From contig RGUG01000009.1 of the NCBI GenBank assembly GCA_010027915.1, forward strand, positions 1 through 15,524: DNA of 15,524 bases, in the 5' to 3' direction. The translations under genes and the position numbers were made by a program. The DNA comes from a bacterium (lineage in GTDB: Bacteria; Margulisbacteria; Marinamargulisbacteria; SXXA01). The notes below the pieces were generated by a model. The model did not search any database, had not been told where the DNA came from, and saw only the letters and a list, made by a program, of their open reading frames with translations. Below are positions 7,674-15,524 of the stretch, one piece after another (within the stretch, counting starts at the first letter, position 1; each line of letters starts with the position of its first letter).

Positions 7674-9052
7674 ACGTGATCACCTCCATGATGATGAGGA
7701 TCTGCCTCAGGCATGATAGCCTTCACTTCCGAAATGGCAATCATCGGCAAATATTTCAAAAACAACAAAAAGAAAGTAAGGAACAAGCCAAAGCTACCAA
7801 TAAACTGGCAAACCTCCACCCAAGTTGGGCTGTAATAAAACCAAGACGACGGCAAAAAATCACGATGCAATGACGTCGCCGTAATCACAAAACGCTCAAA
7901 CCACATGCCAATGTTTACAATAATCGAAATCACAAACATGGCCGGAATGCTACGACGAATCTTTTTAAACCAAAACAATTGAGGAAAAATGACGTTGCAG
8001 CTGATCATGGTCCAATACGCCCAAGCATACGGACCAAAGGCACGATTAACAAAGGCAAAGCTCTCGTAGGGATTGCCCGAATACCACGCAATAAAAAACT
8101 CCATGGCATAGGCATACCCCACCATCGTACCGGTGGCCAAAATAATTTTGTTCATGGTTTCGAGGTGATGCATGGTCATAAAGGACTCTAATTTGAAGAG
8201 CTTGCGGGCAATGATCATCAGGGTGACCACCATGGCAAACCCAGAAAAAATAGCCCCCGCAACAAAGTAAGGAGGAAAAATGGTCGTGTGCCACCCCGGT
8301 AGCTGGGATACCGCAAAGTCAAAGCTCACAATCGAGTGAACCGATAAAACCAGCGGGGTTGAGAGGGCCGCCAAAATAAGGTACGCCCGTTCATAATGCT
8401 GCCAATGGCGATTGGCACCCCGCCACCCCATAGCAAAAATACCGTACCAAATTTTACGGGTTTTGGTCACAGCACGATCCCTCAAAGTGGCCAAATCAGG
8501 GATCAATCCCACATACCAAAACAACAATGAAATCGTAAAATAAGTACTCACCGCAAACACATCCCACATCAGCGGACTGCGAAAGTTAACCCACATGGCC
8601 ATGGAATTGGGAATAGGGAACAAATAATAAGCCACCCATACCCGACCCACGTGAAATGCAATGTAAATCCCCGCACACATCACCGCAAAAATGGTCATGG
8701 CTTCCGCAAAACGGTTAATCGAGGTCCGCCATTTTTGACGAAACAAAAACAAAATGGCCGAAATAAGCGTGCCGGCATGCCCAATCCCCACCCAAAACAC
8801 AAAGCCCACCAAATCCCAGCCCCACATCACGGGGTTATTGAGACCCCACACCCCCACACCGGTCCAGACCAACTTGCTCAGCATGGCCAATAAAAGGGCC
8901 AACAAAGACAAGGCCACCGCAAACGAGGCCACCCACCACTTGGGAGCCTTTTGCTCAACAGGTGCACAGACCGCATCCGACACAGAGGCAAACGTATGCC
9001 CACCCAACACCAGGGGGGTCCGAACCGATGGATCATCAACCATGACACTCAT
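7670..9052 (-). CDS. actC: Alternative complex III quinol-binding membrane subunit ActC (NrfD-like)
   Basis: Membrane subunit of the NrfD/PsrC family that oxidises menaquinol or ubiquinol on the periplasmic side and passes electrons to the Fe-S clusters of ActB. The 460-residue protein has about ten helices. The conserved quinone-site region [19 protein letters not shown] includes Asp80 and His92. It is followed by the highly typical [25 protein letters not shown] (about 104-128) and, further on, [16 protein letters not shown]. The C-terminus is His-rich ([10 protein letters not shown]). The ATG at 9052 follows a GAGG site; a second in-frame ATG lies at 9043. The gene starts 4 bases after the actB stop and overlaps actD. 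It is intact. Confidence 0.96.
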   Translation of the reverse strand: MSVMVDDPSVRTPLVLGGHTFASVSDAVCAPVEQKAPKWWVASFAVALSLLALLLAMLSKLVWTGVGVWGLNNPVMWGWDLVGFVFWVGIGHAGTLISAILFLFRQKWRTSINRFAEAMTIFAVMCAGIYIAFHVGRVWVAYYLFPIPNSMAMWVNFRSPLMWDVFAVSTYFTISLLFWYVGLIPDLATLRDRAVTKTRKIWYGIFAMGWRGANRHWQHYERAYLILAALSTPLVLSVHSIVSFDFAVSQLPGWHTTIFPPYFVAGAIFSGFAMVVTLMIIARKLFKLESFMTMHHLETMNKIILATGTMVGYAYAMEFFIAWYSGNPYESFAFVNRAFGPYAWAYWTMISCNVIFPQLFWFKKIRRSIPAMFVISIIVNIGMWFERFVITATSLHRDFLPSSWFYYSPTWVEVCQFIGSFGLFLTFFLLFLKYLPMIAISEVKAIMPEADPHHHGGDHV

Positions 9053-9056
9053 AACC

Positions 9057-11333
9057 TCAAGACTCCTTCACTAACTGGGGGTTGGGGTTGCTAATTGACG
9101 CCAAATAGGTCGTGCGGGCTTTCAAATGCAACTCTTCCAAAATGGCGTAATTTCGGCGATTGGATTTCATGTGGGCCACCCGGCTTTTGGGATCACGAAT
9201 GTCACCAAACACAATGGCGTCAGCCGGACACGTTTGCATACAAGCCGACTTGATCTCACCGTCTAACAACGCACGCGACTCGTTTTTAGCTCGAATACGA
9301 CCTTTTGAAATGCGCTGCACACAATAGGTGCACTTTTCCATGACACCCCGCATCCGGACAGTCACTTCAGGGTTAAATTGCTTTTGAACCGAAGGATCAG
9401 GCTCCCGCATGTAATCAAATAAGTGTTGACGCTTCTTGGCAACTGACTGAGGATTGCGTTGATGGTAATCCAAGAAATTAAACCGCCTGACTTTCACCGG
9501 GCAGTTATTGGAACAATATTTGGTACCAATACAACGGTTGTACACCATGTCGTTAAGGCCTTCTTTGCTGTGAACCGTGGCACTCACCGGACACACCTGC
9601 TCACAAGGGGCATTCTCACACTGCAAACAGGTCATGGGCTGGTGACGAACCTCGGGCTCATCAACCGACCCCACAAAATAACGATCCAACCGAATCCAGT
9701 GCATCTCGCGCCCATTGGCCACTTGGTCTTTGCCCACAATGGGAATATTGTTTTCCGATTGGCAAGCAATCAGACAGGCGTTACATCCGGTGCATTTGCT
9801 TAGGTCGATGGCCAAGCCCCATTGATTCCCTTCATCATAGGCCAGTTCTTTCCAAGAAGACGTGAGAGGAAAGGCATGTTTTTTGTGTGCAAAATGAGGG
9901 TTTTCGTCCCATTCCGTCACAGTCACTTGCTTGGCAAGGTCTCGCTCTTCCATTGAGCCATGTTGCTGGGTGGTGGCCAGCACATACGTGCGGCCCAGGG
10001 GTGATACCGTCGCCCCCGACACAAAAGACCGACCCGTTTGACGCAGCGGGTAAACATTAAAGCCTCGTCCTTGACCCACCCGACCATCCACTGTGCGACC
10101 GTAGCCCCCTACCAAGGCAATGCAGCCATCCGCCGCACCAGGCTGAACCATCACCACAGTGTCAACATGACGCCCACCCGCAGAAAGGGCCATCATATCC
10201 CCTGTTTTAACCCCCAAAGTGCGGGCCGTAAAGGAACTGATATAAGCGGCATTATCCCAGGTTAATTTTGAAATTGGATCTGGTAATTCTTGCAACCAAC
10301 CGTTGTTAGAGAACCGACCGTCCAACACCTTGTAATCAGGATAAAACACCACCTCCAAACCCGACCGAGAAACAGGGGTGGGAGTAAAAGGAAACGTTGT
10401 CGGCACCGGAACGTCTGTCGGGGTTCCCTTTGAGACCACCCCATCACGCAACCATTGTCGCCATACGGTATCTTTGGCAGAACCCGACCCTTGAAAAGTC
10501 GCCTTCACCGCATCCAAATCGGACGGAAAAGCGGTGGCATCGGAGAGAAGAGAGGCCAAAAAGGAAACATCTGACACACTCGAACCCATCGGCTCAATTA
10601 ATGGCTGAACAATCGAAACGGTGTTATCCAAAGCCTTGGCATCACCCCATGATTCGAGGTAATGAGATCGAGGCAAAACCCACCCACATGCCGCCGATGT
10701 TTCATTATGATAGTGGGTCAAATGAACCGTATGGGGAACCTTGGACAAGGCCTGAGCAAACCCCATGTCACCCGGCGTGGCATACACAGGGTTACCACCC
10801 AACAAAACAGCTGTTTTAATGACACCCGAGGCCATGGCCGCCACCGCAGCCTTAAGGCCCGACTCACCCAAGCGAATGGCATCCGATGTCGCAAATTCAG
10901 CCGAAGGGAAACGATAGTAATCAATGGTATTACCATTGGCACCCAACAACCCGTTGATGGCATACACCAACCCATGCACAAAGGGGGACTGCTCATCACC
11001 AGCCACCAATGCAGACGTACGGTTGGGTGACAGTAAATCAGACGCCATGGCCGAGACCACCGCTTGGGGCAATACCTTCTTCACCGGCAAAGACCCCACG
11101 ACTGATTGCAACAAGCCTGATCCACCGGCACGGGCCAGTAGTTCACGGGCCAATTGAACCAAAGCCCGCTCAAGGTCGCTGGGCTTCAGGCGAAACCGAT
11201 GATCCGCCTTGGTACCTGTTAATGAATAATGAGATTCCAATACATATAACCGATTCATCCCCCGGACATGCTCGGGTTGTCGACGCAACGCAAATGCACG
11301 CGTGGCACGCAAGGCATCCGGCGACACACCCAA
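9057..11333 (-). CDS. actB: ActB, C-terminal part: rest of the molybdopterin-enzyme-like domain plus Fe-S domain (frameshifted)
   Basis: Main periplasmic subunit of ACIII, a fusion of a cofactor-free molybdopterin-oxidoreductase-like domain and a ferredoxin-like domain. Fifteen cluster cysteines are visible in this ORF: 514, 517, 520, 524; 569, 572, 577, 581; 601, 607, 611; 668, 671, 698 and 702. That number fits three [4Fe-4S] and one [3Fe-4S] cluster, as known for Act[21 protein letters not shown] is a family hallmark. The nominal start is a TTG at 11333, but the frame remains open upstream to 11408 and already matches the family from about GADFLG (11345-11331), so this is the continuation of the upstream part, not a separate gene. 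The stop at 9057 lies 4 bases before actC. Confidence 0.92.
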   Translation of the reverse strand: MGVSPDALRATRAFALRRQPEHVRGMNRLYVLESHYSLTGTKADHRFRLKPSDLERALVQLARELLARAGGSGLLQSVVGSLPVKKVLPQAVVSAMASDLLSPNRTSALVAGDEQSPFVHGLVYAINGLLGANGNTIDYYRFPSAEFATSDAIRLGESGLKAAVAAMASGVIKTAVLLGGNPVYATPGDMGFAQALSKVPHTVHLTHYHNETSAACGWVLPRSHYLESWGDAKALDNTVSIVQPLIEPMGSSVSDVSFLASLLSDATAFPSDLDAVKATFQGSGSAKDTVWRQWLRDGVVSKGTPTDVPVPTTFPFTPTPVSRSGLEVVFYPDYKVLDGRFSNNGWLQELPDPISKLTWDNAAYISSFTARTLGVKTGDMMALSAGGRHVDTVVMVQPGAADGCIALVGGYGRTVDGRVGQGRGFNVYPLRQTGRSFVSGATVSPLGRTYVLATTQQHGSMEERDLAKQVTVTEWDENPHFAHKKHAFPLTSSWKELAYDEGNQWGLAIDLSKCTGCNACLIACQSENNIPIVGKDQVANGREMHWIRLDRYFVGSVDEPEVRHQPMTCLQCENAPCEQVCPVSATVHSKEGLNDMVYNRCIGTKYCSNNCPVKVRRFNFLDYHQRNPQSVAKKRQHLFDYMREPDPSVQKQFNPEVTVRMRGVMEKCTYCVQRISKGRIRAKNESRALLDGEIKSACMQTCPADAIVFGDIRDPKSRVAHMKSNRRNYAILEELHLKARTTYLASISNPNPQLVKES

Positions 11334-12052
11334 AAAGTCAGCCCCTCGTAACGAGGCATTGGCACCACCGAAGACCCCGTCATGGCACGCAAGGCCCCCA
11401 CCTGACGATCAGCCCCGAAGGGATCGGCCATCACCACCATCGCCTTGGGGAATGCCGATTGGAATTCAGCCAGCAAGCGATGGGACGTGGGGGATGCCAA
11501 GGCCTCGGATACCACCAGCATCGAGGCCCCCTCATCGCCAGCCGCATCGGTCAACCGAGACGACAACCAGTCCAAATACAAGGCCTGGGTAGACACCTCT
11601 TTTTTAAAGGTAGGCTTTTGCAATCGATCGGGGTCGTACAAACCCAACACCGACGCCTGATGCCATACACCTGCCGCCCCTCCCGAATGAGGGTGCAGCG
11701 GGTTACCCTCCACTTTGGTGGGACGACCTTCGTGGCTTTCAATCAGCAAGCCCGTCACATGATGACCAATGGCCATCGCGGTGGCATAGTGAATGGATTC
11801 GCCCGGCACCACCCCTTCTGGGGCTACCGCATAGGGGTGAATGAATTGCTTGGGTCGACGCACCATCCCACAACCCGAAACACCAGCCAATGCCAATGAG
11901 GCCCCCATCATTTTTAAAAATGTACGCCGAGAAACCCCTTCATCTAACACCGAGGCCCCATCCTGAAACTCACGGTCCACAAAGGGTTGAACCGACACAT
12001 CCCCCTCTTTTTCTTCTATACTACGCCATGTGGGTTGATCTATCGATGACAT
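11255..12052 (-). CDS. actB: ActB, N-terminal part with Tat signal and lipobox (frameshifted)
   Basis: N-terminal section of the molybdopterin-like domain of ActB. From the ATG at 12052 the protein has a twin-arginine motif SRRTFLK (41-47), then MMGASLALAGVSGC with a lipobox Cys61. Tat export and lipid attachment follow from this, as is usual for ActB. Family segments EGRPTKVEGNPLHP and SVLGLYDPDRLQ follow. Homology ends near PMPRY (about 11348), and the frame then runs through unrelated residues to a stop at 11255. The ATG at 12052 is preferred over the in-frame TTG at 12061 because AGAGGA lies 9 bases before it. It overlaps the actA stop by 13 bases. The product alone would lack all Fe-S clusters. 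Confidence 0.9.
   Translation of the reverse strand: MSSIDQPTWRSIEEKEGDVSVQPFVDREFQDGASVLDEGVSRRTFLKMMGASLALAGVSGCGMVRRPKQFIHPYAVAPEGVVPGESIHYATAMAIGHHVTGLLIESHEGRPTKVEGNPLHPHSGGAAGVWHQASVLGLYDPDRLQKPTFKKEVSTQALYLDWLSSRLTDAAGDEGASMLVVSEALASPTSHRLLAEFQSAFPKAMVVMADPFGADRQVGALRAMTGSSVVPMPRYEGLTFWVCRRMPCVPRVHLRCVDNPSMSGG
11344..11356. repeat. Perfect 5-bp inverted repeat at the actB frame-switch point
   Basis: CCTCG-TAA-CGAGG, stem 5 and loop 3. It sits exactly where coding homology passes from one reading frame to the next in actB. It could arise by chance; the point of interest is its location. Confidence 0.6.
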
Positions 12053-12705
12053 GTGCTGCAATCCTCTCCGGGACGAATTGAATGGGCCTCTTTAATCCGC
12101 ATCCCCATTTCTTTTTGATTGGGTGACTTCCAATCCAACTTAAACACATACGCCGCCGGGCGGAGGTGGTTTTCGGGTGCCCGATGACACTCCAAACACC
12201 AACTCATACTCAATGGCTTGGCCTGATGCACCACCTCCATCTGATCGACCCGACCATGACAACTCACACACGAAATACCCGCATTAATATGACGAGAATG
12301 ATTAAAATACACATAGTCCGGCAATTTATGGACTTTCACCCACTGAATGGGAACACCCGTATCCAAACTTTGCTTGATTTTCTTGATATGGGGACTATCC
12401 ACCTTGATTTGAGAGTGGCAGTTCATACAGGTTTCGGTGGTGGGGATATTGGCATGGGCGGCCGTCTCGACATTGGTATGACAATACCGACAATCCAAGC
12501 CCAATTCCGACACGTGCAACCGGTGGCTATATGGAATGGGCTGGGTGGGCATATACCCCACCTCTAAATGCTTGGGCGAAAACCAATACCAAAACACAAA
12601 TATGATACCAACAAAAAGGGCCCCACCTCCCAATAAAAAATAAATGGGAAGACGATTCACCCATTTTGGAAACACATACATGGATACTTTATCTTCTGAT
12701 GACAT
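12040..12705 (-). CDS. actA: Alternative complex III pentaheme cytochrome c subunit ActA
   Basis: Membrane-anchored pentaheme cytochrome that carries electrons within or out of the Act complex. The 221-residue protein has one N-terminal membrane helix (about 19-42) and five CXXCH heme sites: CRYCH (72-76), CMNCH (93-97), CVSCH (146-150), CLECH (170-174) and CSTCH (216-220). The YSHRLHVSELGLDCRYCH and FNHSRHINAGISCVSCH patterns are typical of ActA. The protein ends one residue after the last heme site, as is normal for this subunit. The ATG at 12705 follows an AAGAAGG ribosome site, and the stop overlaps the actB start by 13 bases. It is the first gene of the act-cox array. The gene is intact. 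Confidence 0.96.
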   Translation of the reverse strand: MSSEDKVSMYVFPKWVNRLPIYFLLGGGALFVGIIFVFWYWFSPKHLEVGYMPTQPIPYSHRLHVSELGLDCRYCHTNVETAAHANIPTTETCMNCHSQIKVDSPHIKKIKQSLDTGVPIQWVKVHKLPDYVYFNHSRHINAGISCVSCHGRVDQMEVVHQAKPLSMSWCLECHRAPENHLRPAAYVFKLDWKSPNQKEMGMRIKEAHSIRPGEDCSTCHR

Positions 12706-12752
12706 GCTTGGCCTTCTTTGGAATTAAAGTTGGGGGAAACGATCACAAATAC

Positions 12753-12800
12753 CCCATAGAAAGAACGAGCTATCTTAACAAAGAATGACACAATAATAAA
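12753..12800 (-). promoter_or_regulatory. Possible promoter upstream of actA
   Basis: The 112-base gap before actA holds two weak sigma70-like pairs on the minus strand: TTGTTA (12776-12781) and TATGGG (12753-12758) with a 17-base spacer, and TTTATT and TAAGAT (about 12772-12800), also with a 17-base spacer. This is the only sizeable gap ahead of the respiratory genes, so a promoter here is expected. The exact boxes are uncertain, and I see no convincing operator. Confidence 0.3.
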
Positions 12801-12832
12801 GAGAAAAGCCCCAATGGTTAATCGGGATTGAG
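12796..12832 (-). terminator. Possible intrinsic terminator after the M16 peptidase gene
   Basis: On the minus strand CCTCAAT (12826-12832) can pair with ATTGGGG (12809-12815), with one G-U pair and an 11-base loop. It is followed directly by CTTTTCTCTTT. The stem begins inside the last codons of the M16 gene. The stem is only 7 bp and not GC-rich, so it may be a weak or partial terminator separating the M16 gene from the act-cox array. Confidence 0.35.
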
Positions 12833-15346
12833 GCGACGAAACCGATAGCAAAGGGGGGTGGCCAACCATCGTCTGGCCGTGGCCAAGATAGTATCAGGGG
12901 TCAGTTGATCCACCACGGCATCCACTCGTTGGGCACGATCAGAGCCCAACCCCAGCAGGGCATCAAGGGCCACTTCGCCCACAAAAGCCGACGGGTCGGC
13001 ACGACGTTCCCGAACCACAAACCGCATTTGGGCTTTGGCTTCGTCCAACTGGGTTTGGGAGACCTTGGTGGTGAGCAAGGTATTCACATGGTGAAAGATC
13101 ACCTCCACCACACGATCCAGTTGGGGCTCAGATGTTAAGGCACAAATCATGAGATACCCCGGACGATGACGACCGGCAAATTGGGTGCCATGCACCATAT
13201 AGACCAGGCCTTCATCTCGCAATGCGTCGTGTAACACCCCGCCCGGATAATGATAGCCGGTTAAAATGGCCAAGAGTGCATCCAGGTTGGCCACCTCTTC
13301 GATGGACTGAAGCGAAGCCCCCTCATAGACCACCATGACCGCTGCCACATCATGGGCAATCCCCCCTTGAATCCCCTCACTCGGGGGGGATGCTACCGGC
13401 AATATTGGCAAGGAACGGGATCGTACCGTCGGAATCGCACACTCCAACAAGGCCTCTCGAATCAGGGGAAGAGACACAGCCCCACTAACGGCCACCACCA
13501 CCGATGAGGAACCCAACAGCCCATCAAACCAATCGGCACAATCCGTAGCCGTCAGAGAAGATACCGTGGCGGTGTCACCCAACAGGGACATGCCATACGG
13601 GTGATCACCAAAAAAATGCTGGCGAAATTGATACATGGCATGGCGATACCAATCATCGGGACGACTTTGAATTGATTTTAACAATTGCCGCTGGGACAAC
13701 ACCACATCATCAGGGTGAAAAACGGGTTCAAAAAATGCGGTCAGGGCAACCGGCCATACCGATGGCATGTCTTCAGGCAATGCACACAAGGTCATACCCA
13801 ACGAGTGATTCCCTTGCACCACCTCAAACACGGCCCCCCGGGATTCAAACCATGTGGTCAGCTCGCCTTTGTCAAATCCCCGACACCGCTGGCCCATCAG
13901 ATCGGCGACCAAGGCCCCCACCCCATTGGTAGCCCGGGTCTCGGAACAAACACCCGCATCCAAGTAGAGTTTTATCACCGCACGGGTGGCCATCGGATCG
14001 ATCAGTGAGACCAGGGTCATGCCATTGGAAAGGGTCTCAACAGAAGGCGAACCGGTCGCATCGGCCGGCAAAGACACCGATGCCTTCGAACGGCCTGAGG
14101 GCACCATGGCTGTCCGAACCAGGCGATCGGATTGCAAATACCGTTCGGCCACCGACCATACGGCGTCGGTGGTCACCGACTCATAATGAGCGGCGTAATC
14201 GTGAGCAAAATAAGGCGTACCAGCGATCAGCAACCCCGATCCCACCCGGGCCACTTCATCGTCAATGGTGGTCACCGAAAATGCCTCTTCTACCTGTTTT
14301 TGTTTTTTGGCCCGTGCCAACCGTTCCGGGGTGACCGTGTCACGCAGTCGTGACAGATGGTCGAGTATACAAGCGGTGGCATCATCGATGGATTCCGGCG
14401 GTAATTCAAGGCCGATATCCAAGTATCCCCTCACGTAATGAGGGGTAAGCGAACCCGAGTCAAGGTCATAAGCCAGTTGCCGGTTTTCTACCACATCACG
14501 GTATAACAATGACTCATACCCATTGGTCAACATGTCATCTAACAAATCAAGGGCCCACACGTCGGGATGATGGAGTGGAACCGTGGCAAACCGAAGGTTC
14601 AAATAGGCATGCTGGCAAGCCCATTCAGAGGTCAATTGCCGGGAAACCACAGGGGGACATTCTGCCCAGATGGGGGTAAAAGGTGGGGCAACGGCTGGCA
14701 TGGCACCAAACGTGGACGCCACCCATTGGATCACCTCATCGGCACCAAGGGGTCCCCCTACCACCACCACCATGTTCGAGGCGGTATACATACGGTGGTA
14801 GTAGGCCTGCAAATCGGCCAAGGTGACCGACAAAAAAGAATCCCGAAACCCAATCACGGGATACCGACAAGGATGGGTGGGGTAAAAATGGGTTTGACAC
14901 AGGTGATAAAAAACCCGACCCAACTCGGCCTGTCCTTTTTCTATTTCACGGGTAATCACGTCTCGTTCACGGTCAAACACCGCCTCTTGGAACGCATGAT
15001 GACCCATCCATTCGGATAGGATGTCAATGGCCAATCGGGTATCGTGGGGTAACACCGTGAGGTGATAACAGGTATGGTCGATGGTGGTATACGCATTATA
15101 AGCACCGCCCATCTGCTGGATACAGGCCTTATACTCATCTTCGGTGCGACGGGTGGTCGCACCGCCTGCCACCAAGTGTTCCAAAAAATGGGACAATCCC
15201 TTACCCAAATGGACGCCTTCGGTCATGGACCCCGCCTTCACGTAGGCCTTGACCGATGCAATGGATGCGGACATATCCGTCACCACCGCAACCGTAAGGC
15301 CATTGGGTAGGGTGATACAGGTTACTGGTCGACGACTGACACCCAT
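12818..15346 (-). CDS. M16-family zinc peptidase, double-domain (pitrilysin/insulinase type)
   Basis: Predicted zinc metallopeptidase of the M16 clan with two pitrilysin-like halves in one 842-residue chain. The N-terminal half has the inverted zinc motif HFLEH (53-57) and the distal Glu at about 134 (ERDVITREIEKGQAE), so it should be catalytic. The C-terminal half begins around 436 (VETLSNGMTLVSLIDP) and has GALVADLMGQR (about 477-487) where the motif would be, so it looks inactive. One active plus one inactive half is a common M16 arrangement. No convincing signal peptide is seen, so the substrate and compartment are unknown. The ATG at 15346 follows a strong AAGGAG site 6 bases upstream. 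It lies 112 bases ahead of actA, with a possible terminator between, so a link to respiration is not shown. Confidence 0.93.
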   Translation of the reverse strand: MGVSRRPVTCITLPNGLTVAVVTDMSASIASVKAYVKAGSMTEGVHLGKGLSHFLEHLVAGGATTRRTEDEYKACIQQMGGAYNAYTTIDHTCYHLTVLPHDTRLAIDILSEWMGHHAFQEAVFDRERDVITREIEKGQAELGRVFYHLCQTHFYPTHPCRYPVIGFRDSFLSVTLADLQAYYHRMYTASNMVVVVGGPLGADEVIQWVASTFGAMPAVAPPFTPIWAECPPVVSRQLTSEWACQHAYLNLRFATVPLHHPDVWALDLLDDMLTNGYESLLYRDVVENRQLAYDLDSGSLTPHYVRGYLDIGLELPPESIDDATACILDHLSRLRDTVTPERLARAKKQKQVEEAFSVTTIDDEVARVGSGLLIAGTPYFAHDYAAHYESVTTDAVWSVAERYLQSDRLVRTAMVPSGRSKASVSLPADATGSPSVETLSNGMTLVSLIDPMATRAVIKLYLDAGVCSETRATNGVGALVADLMGQRCRGFDKGELTTWFESRGAVFEVVQGNHSLGMTLCALPEDMPSVWPVALTAFFEPVFHPDDVVLSQRQLLKSIQSRPDDWYRHAMYQFRQHFFGDHPYGMSLLGDTATVSSLTATDCADWFDGLLGSSSVVVAVSGAVSLPLIREALLECAIPTVRSRSLPILPVASPPSEGIQGGIAHDVAAVMVVYEGASLQSIEEVANLDALLAILTGYHYPGGVLHDALRDEGLVYMVHGTQFAGRHRPGYLMICALTSEPQLDRVVEVIFHHVNTLLTTKVSQTQLDEAKAQMRFVVRERRADPSAFVGEVALDALLGLGSDRAQRVDAVVDQLTPDTILATARRWLATPLCYRFRRLNPD

Positions 15347-15349
15347 CTG

Positions 15350-15524
15350 CTACTCCTTGTGTGTTAACATCAGGGGAAAGACTGTAGCATATTGAGGACC
15401 ATTTGACATGGCCCAAGACAATCCACACGACACAAGGAGACGGCACCCGTTCACCATCATCCGATGGGCGTGCCACCAGGTAAACACCCGCCAACCCATC
15501 ACTGGGCCAAGGGAACACAATCGG
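15350..15524 (-). other. Unassigned right edge; possible tail of an upstream gene
   Basis: On the minus strand two frames stay open to the window edge. One (58 codons) stops at 15350-15352, only 3 bases before the M16 ATG. The other reads through into the M16 region and stops at 15201. Neither gives a family I recognise, and no promoter with good hexamers is apparent. It may be the 3' end of an upstream gene or intergenic sequence. Confidence 0.25.

Noticed and set aside
11303..11395. 13-base direct repeat TGGCACGCAAGGC at 11303-11315 and 11383-11395, flanking the actB lesion
   Set aside because: Both copies encode residues expected at their own positions (ALRA-type in each frame). A deletion between direct repeats would leave only one copy, so it does not explain the lesion.
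11009..11899. A 296-codon plus-strand open frame opposite actB
   Set aside because: It lies antisense to well-matched actB coding sequence, its product is His/Pro/Arg-rich with no family resemblance, and it follows from the codon bias of the real gene.
12657..12869. Minus-strand 70-codon frame across the actA-M16 gap
   Set aside because: It overlaps the start of actA and the end of the M16 gene in a different frame, with no ribosome site and low-complexity content.
15201..15518. Minus-strand 105-codon frame over the M16 start
   Set aside because: Its second half overlaps the conserved M16 N-terminus in another frame. The first half might belong to an upstream gene, but no family match was recognised.

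Overview
The window carries one long, tightly packed minus-strand gene array for aerobic respiration. Gene order along transcription (right to left) is: an M16 peptidase; the six subunits of alternative complex III (ActA-F); a small one-helix membrane protein; a SCO1/SenC copper chaperone; the four subunits of a caa3-type cytochrome c oxidase (II, I, III, IV); and the start of an aconitase. No rRNA, tRNA, CRISPR array or insertion sequence is visible.

The contents point to a Gram-negative-type aerobic bacterium of moderate GC. Act complexes replace cytochrome bc1 in many Bacteroidota, Myxococcota, Planctomycetota, Gemmatimonadota and related lineages, and I cannot name the phylum from the sequence. 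The genes should work as one chain. Quinol is oxidised by ActC/ActF, electrons pass through the ActB Fe-S clusters and the ActA/ActE c-type hemes to the cytochrome c domain and CuA of oxidase subunit II, and then reach the heme a/a3-CuB site of subunit I. The SCO protein should supply copper to CuA. From ActA to the aconitase the genes are separated by 0 to about 15 bases or overlap, which indicates a single transcription unit. The clearest break is the 112-base gap between actA and the M16 gene, which holds a terminator-like hairpin and weak promoter-like hexamers.

Layout by region: 15352-15524, unassigned edge; 12818-15346, M16 peptidase; 12706-12817, intergenic; 5331-12705, actA to actF; 5011-5316, small membrane protein; 4229-5014, sco; 643-4236, oxidase subunits; 89-637, aconitase N-terminus; 1-91, sequence that does not continue the aconitase.

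The main anomalies are breaks in otherwise well-conserved genes. Oxidase subunit II (near 3726-3732) and ActB (near 11340-11356) each switch frame where a short conserved stretch appears to be missing, and each junction has a small perfect inverted repeat. The aconitase loses homology abruptly at about base 91, where a GC-richer stretch begins. These could be sequencing or assembly defects or real lesions; read data would decide. I found nothing that demands a wholly new system. The least characterised conserved piece is the 101-residue membrane protein between actF and sco.
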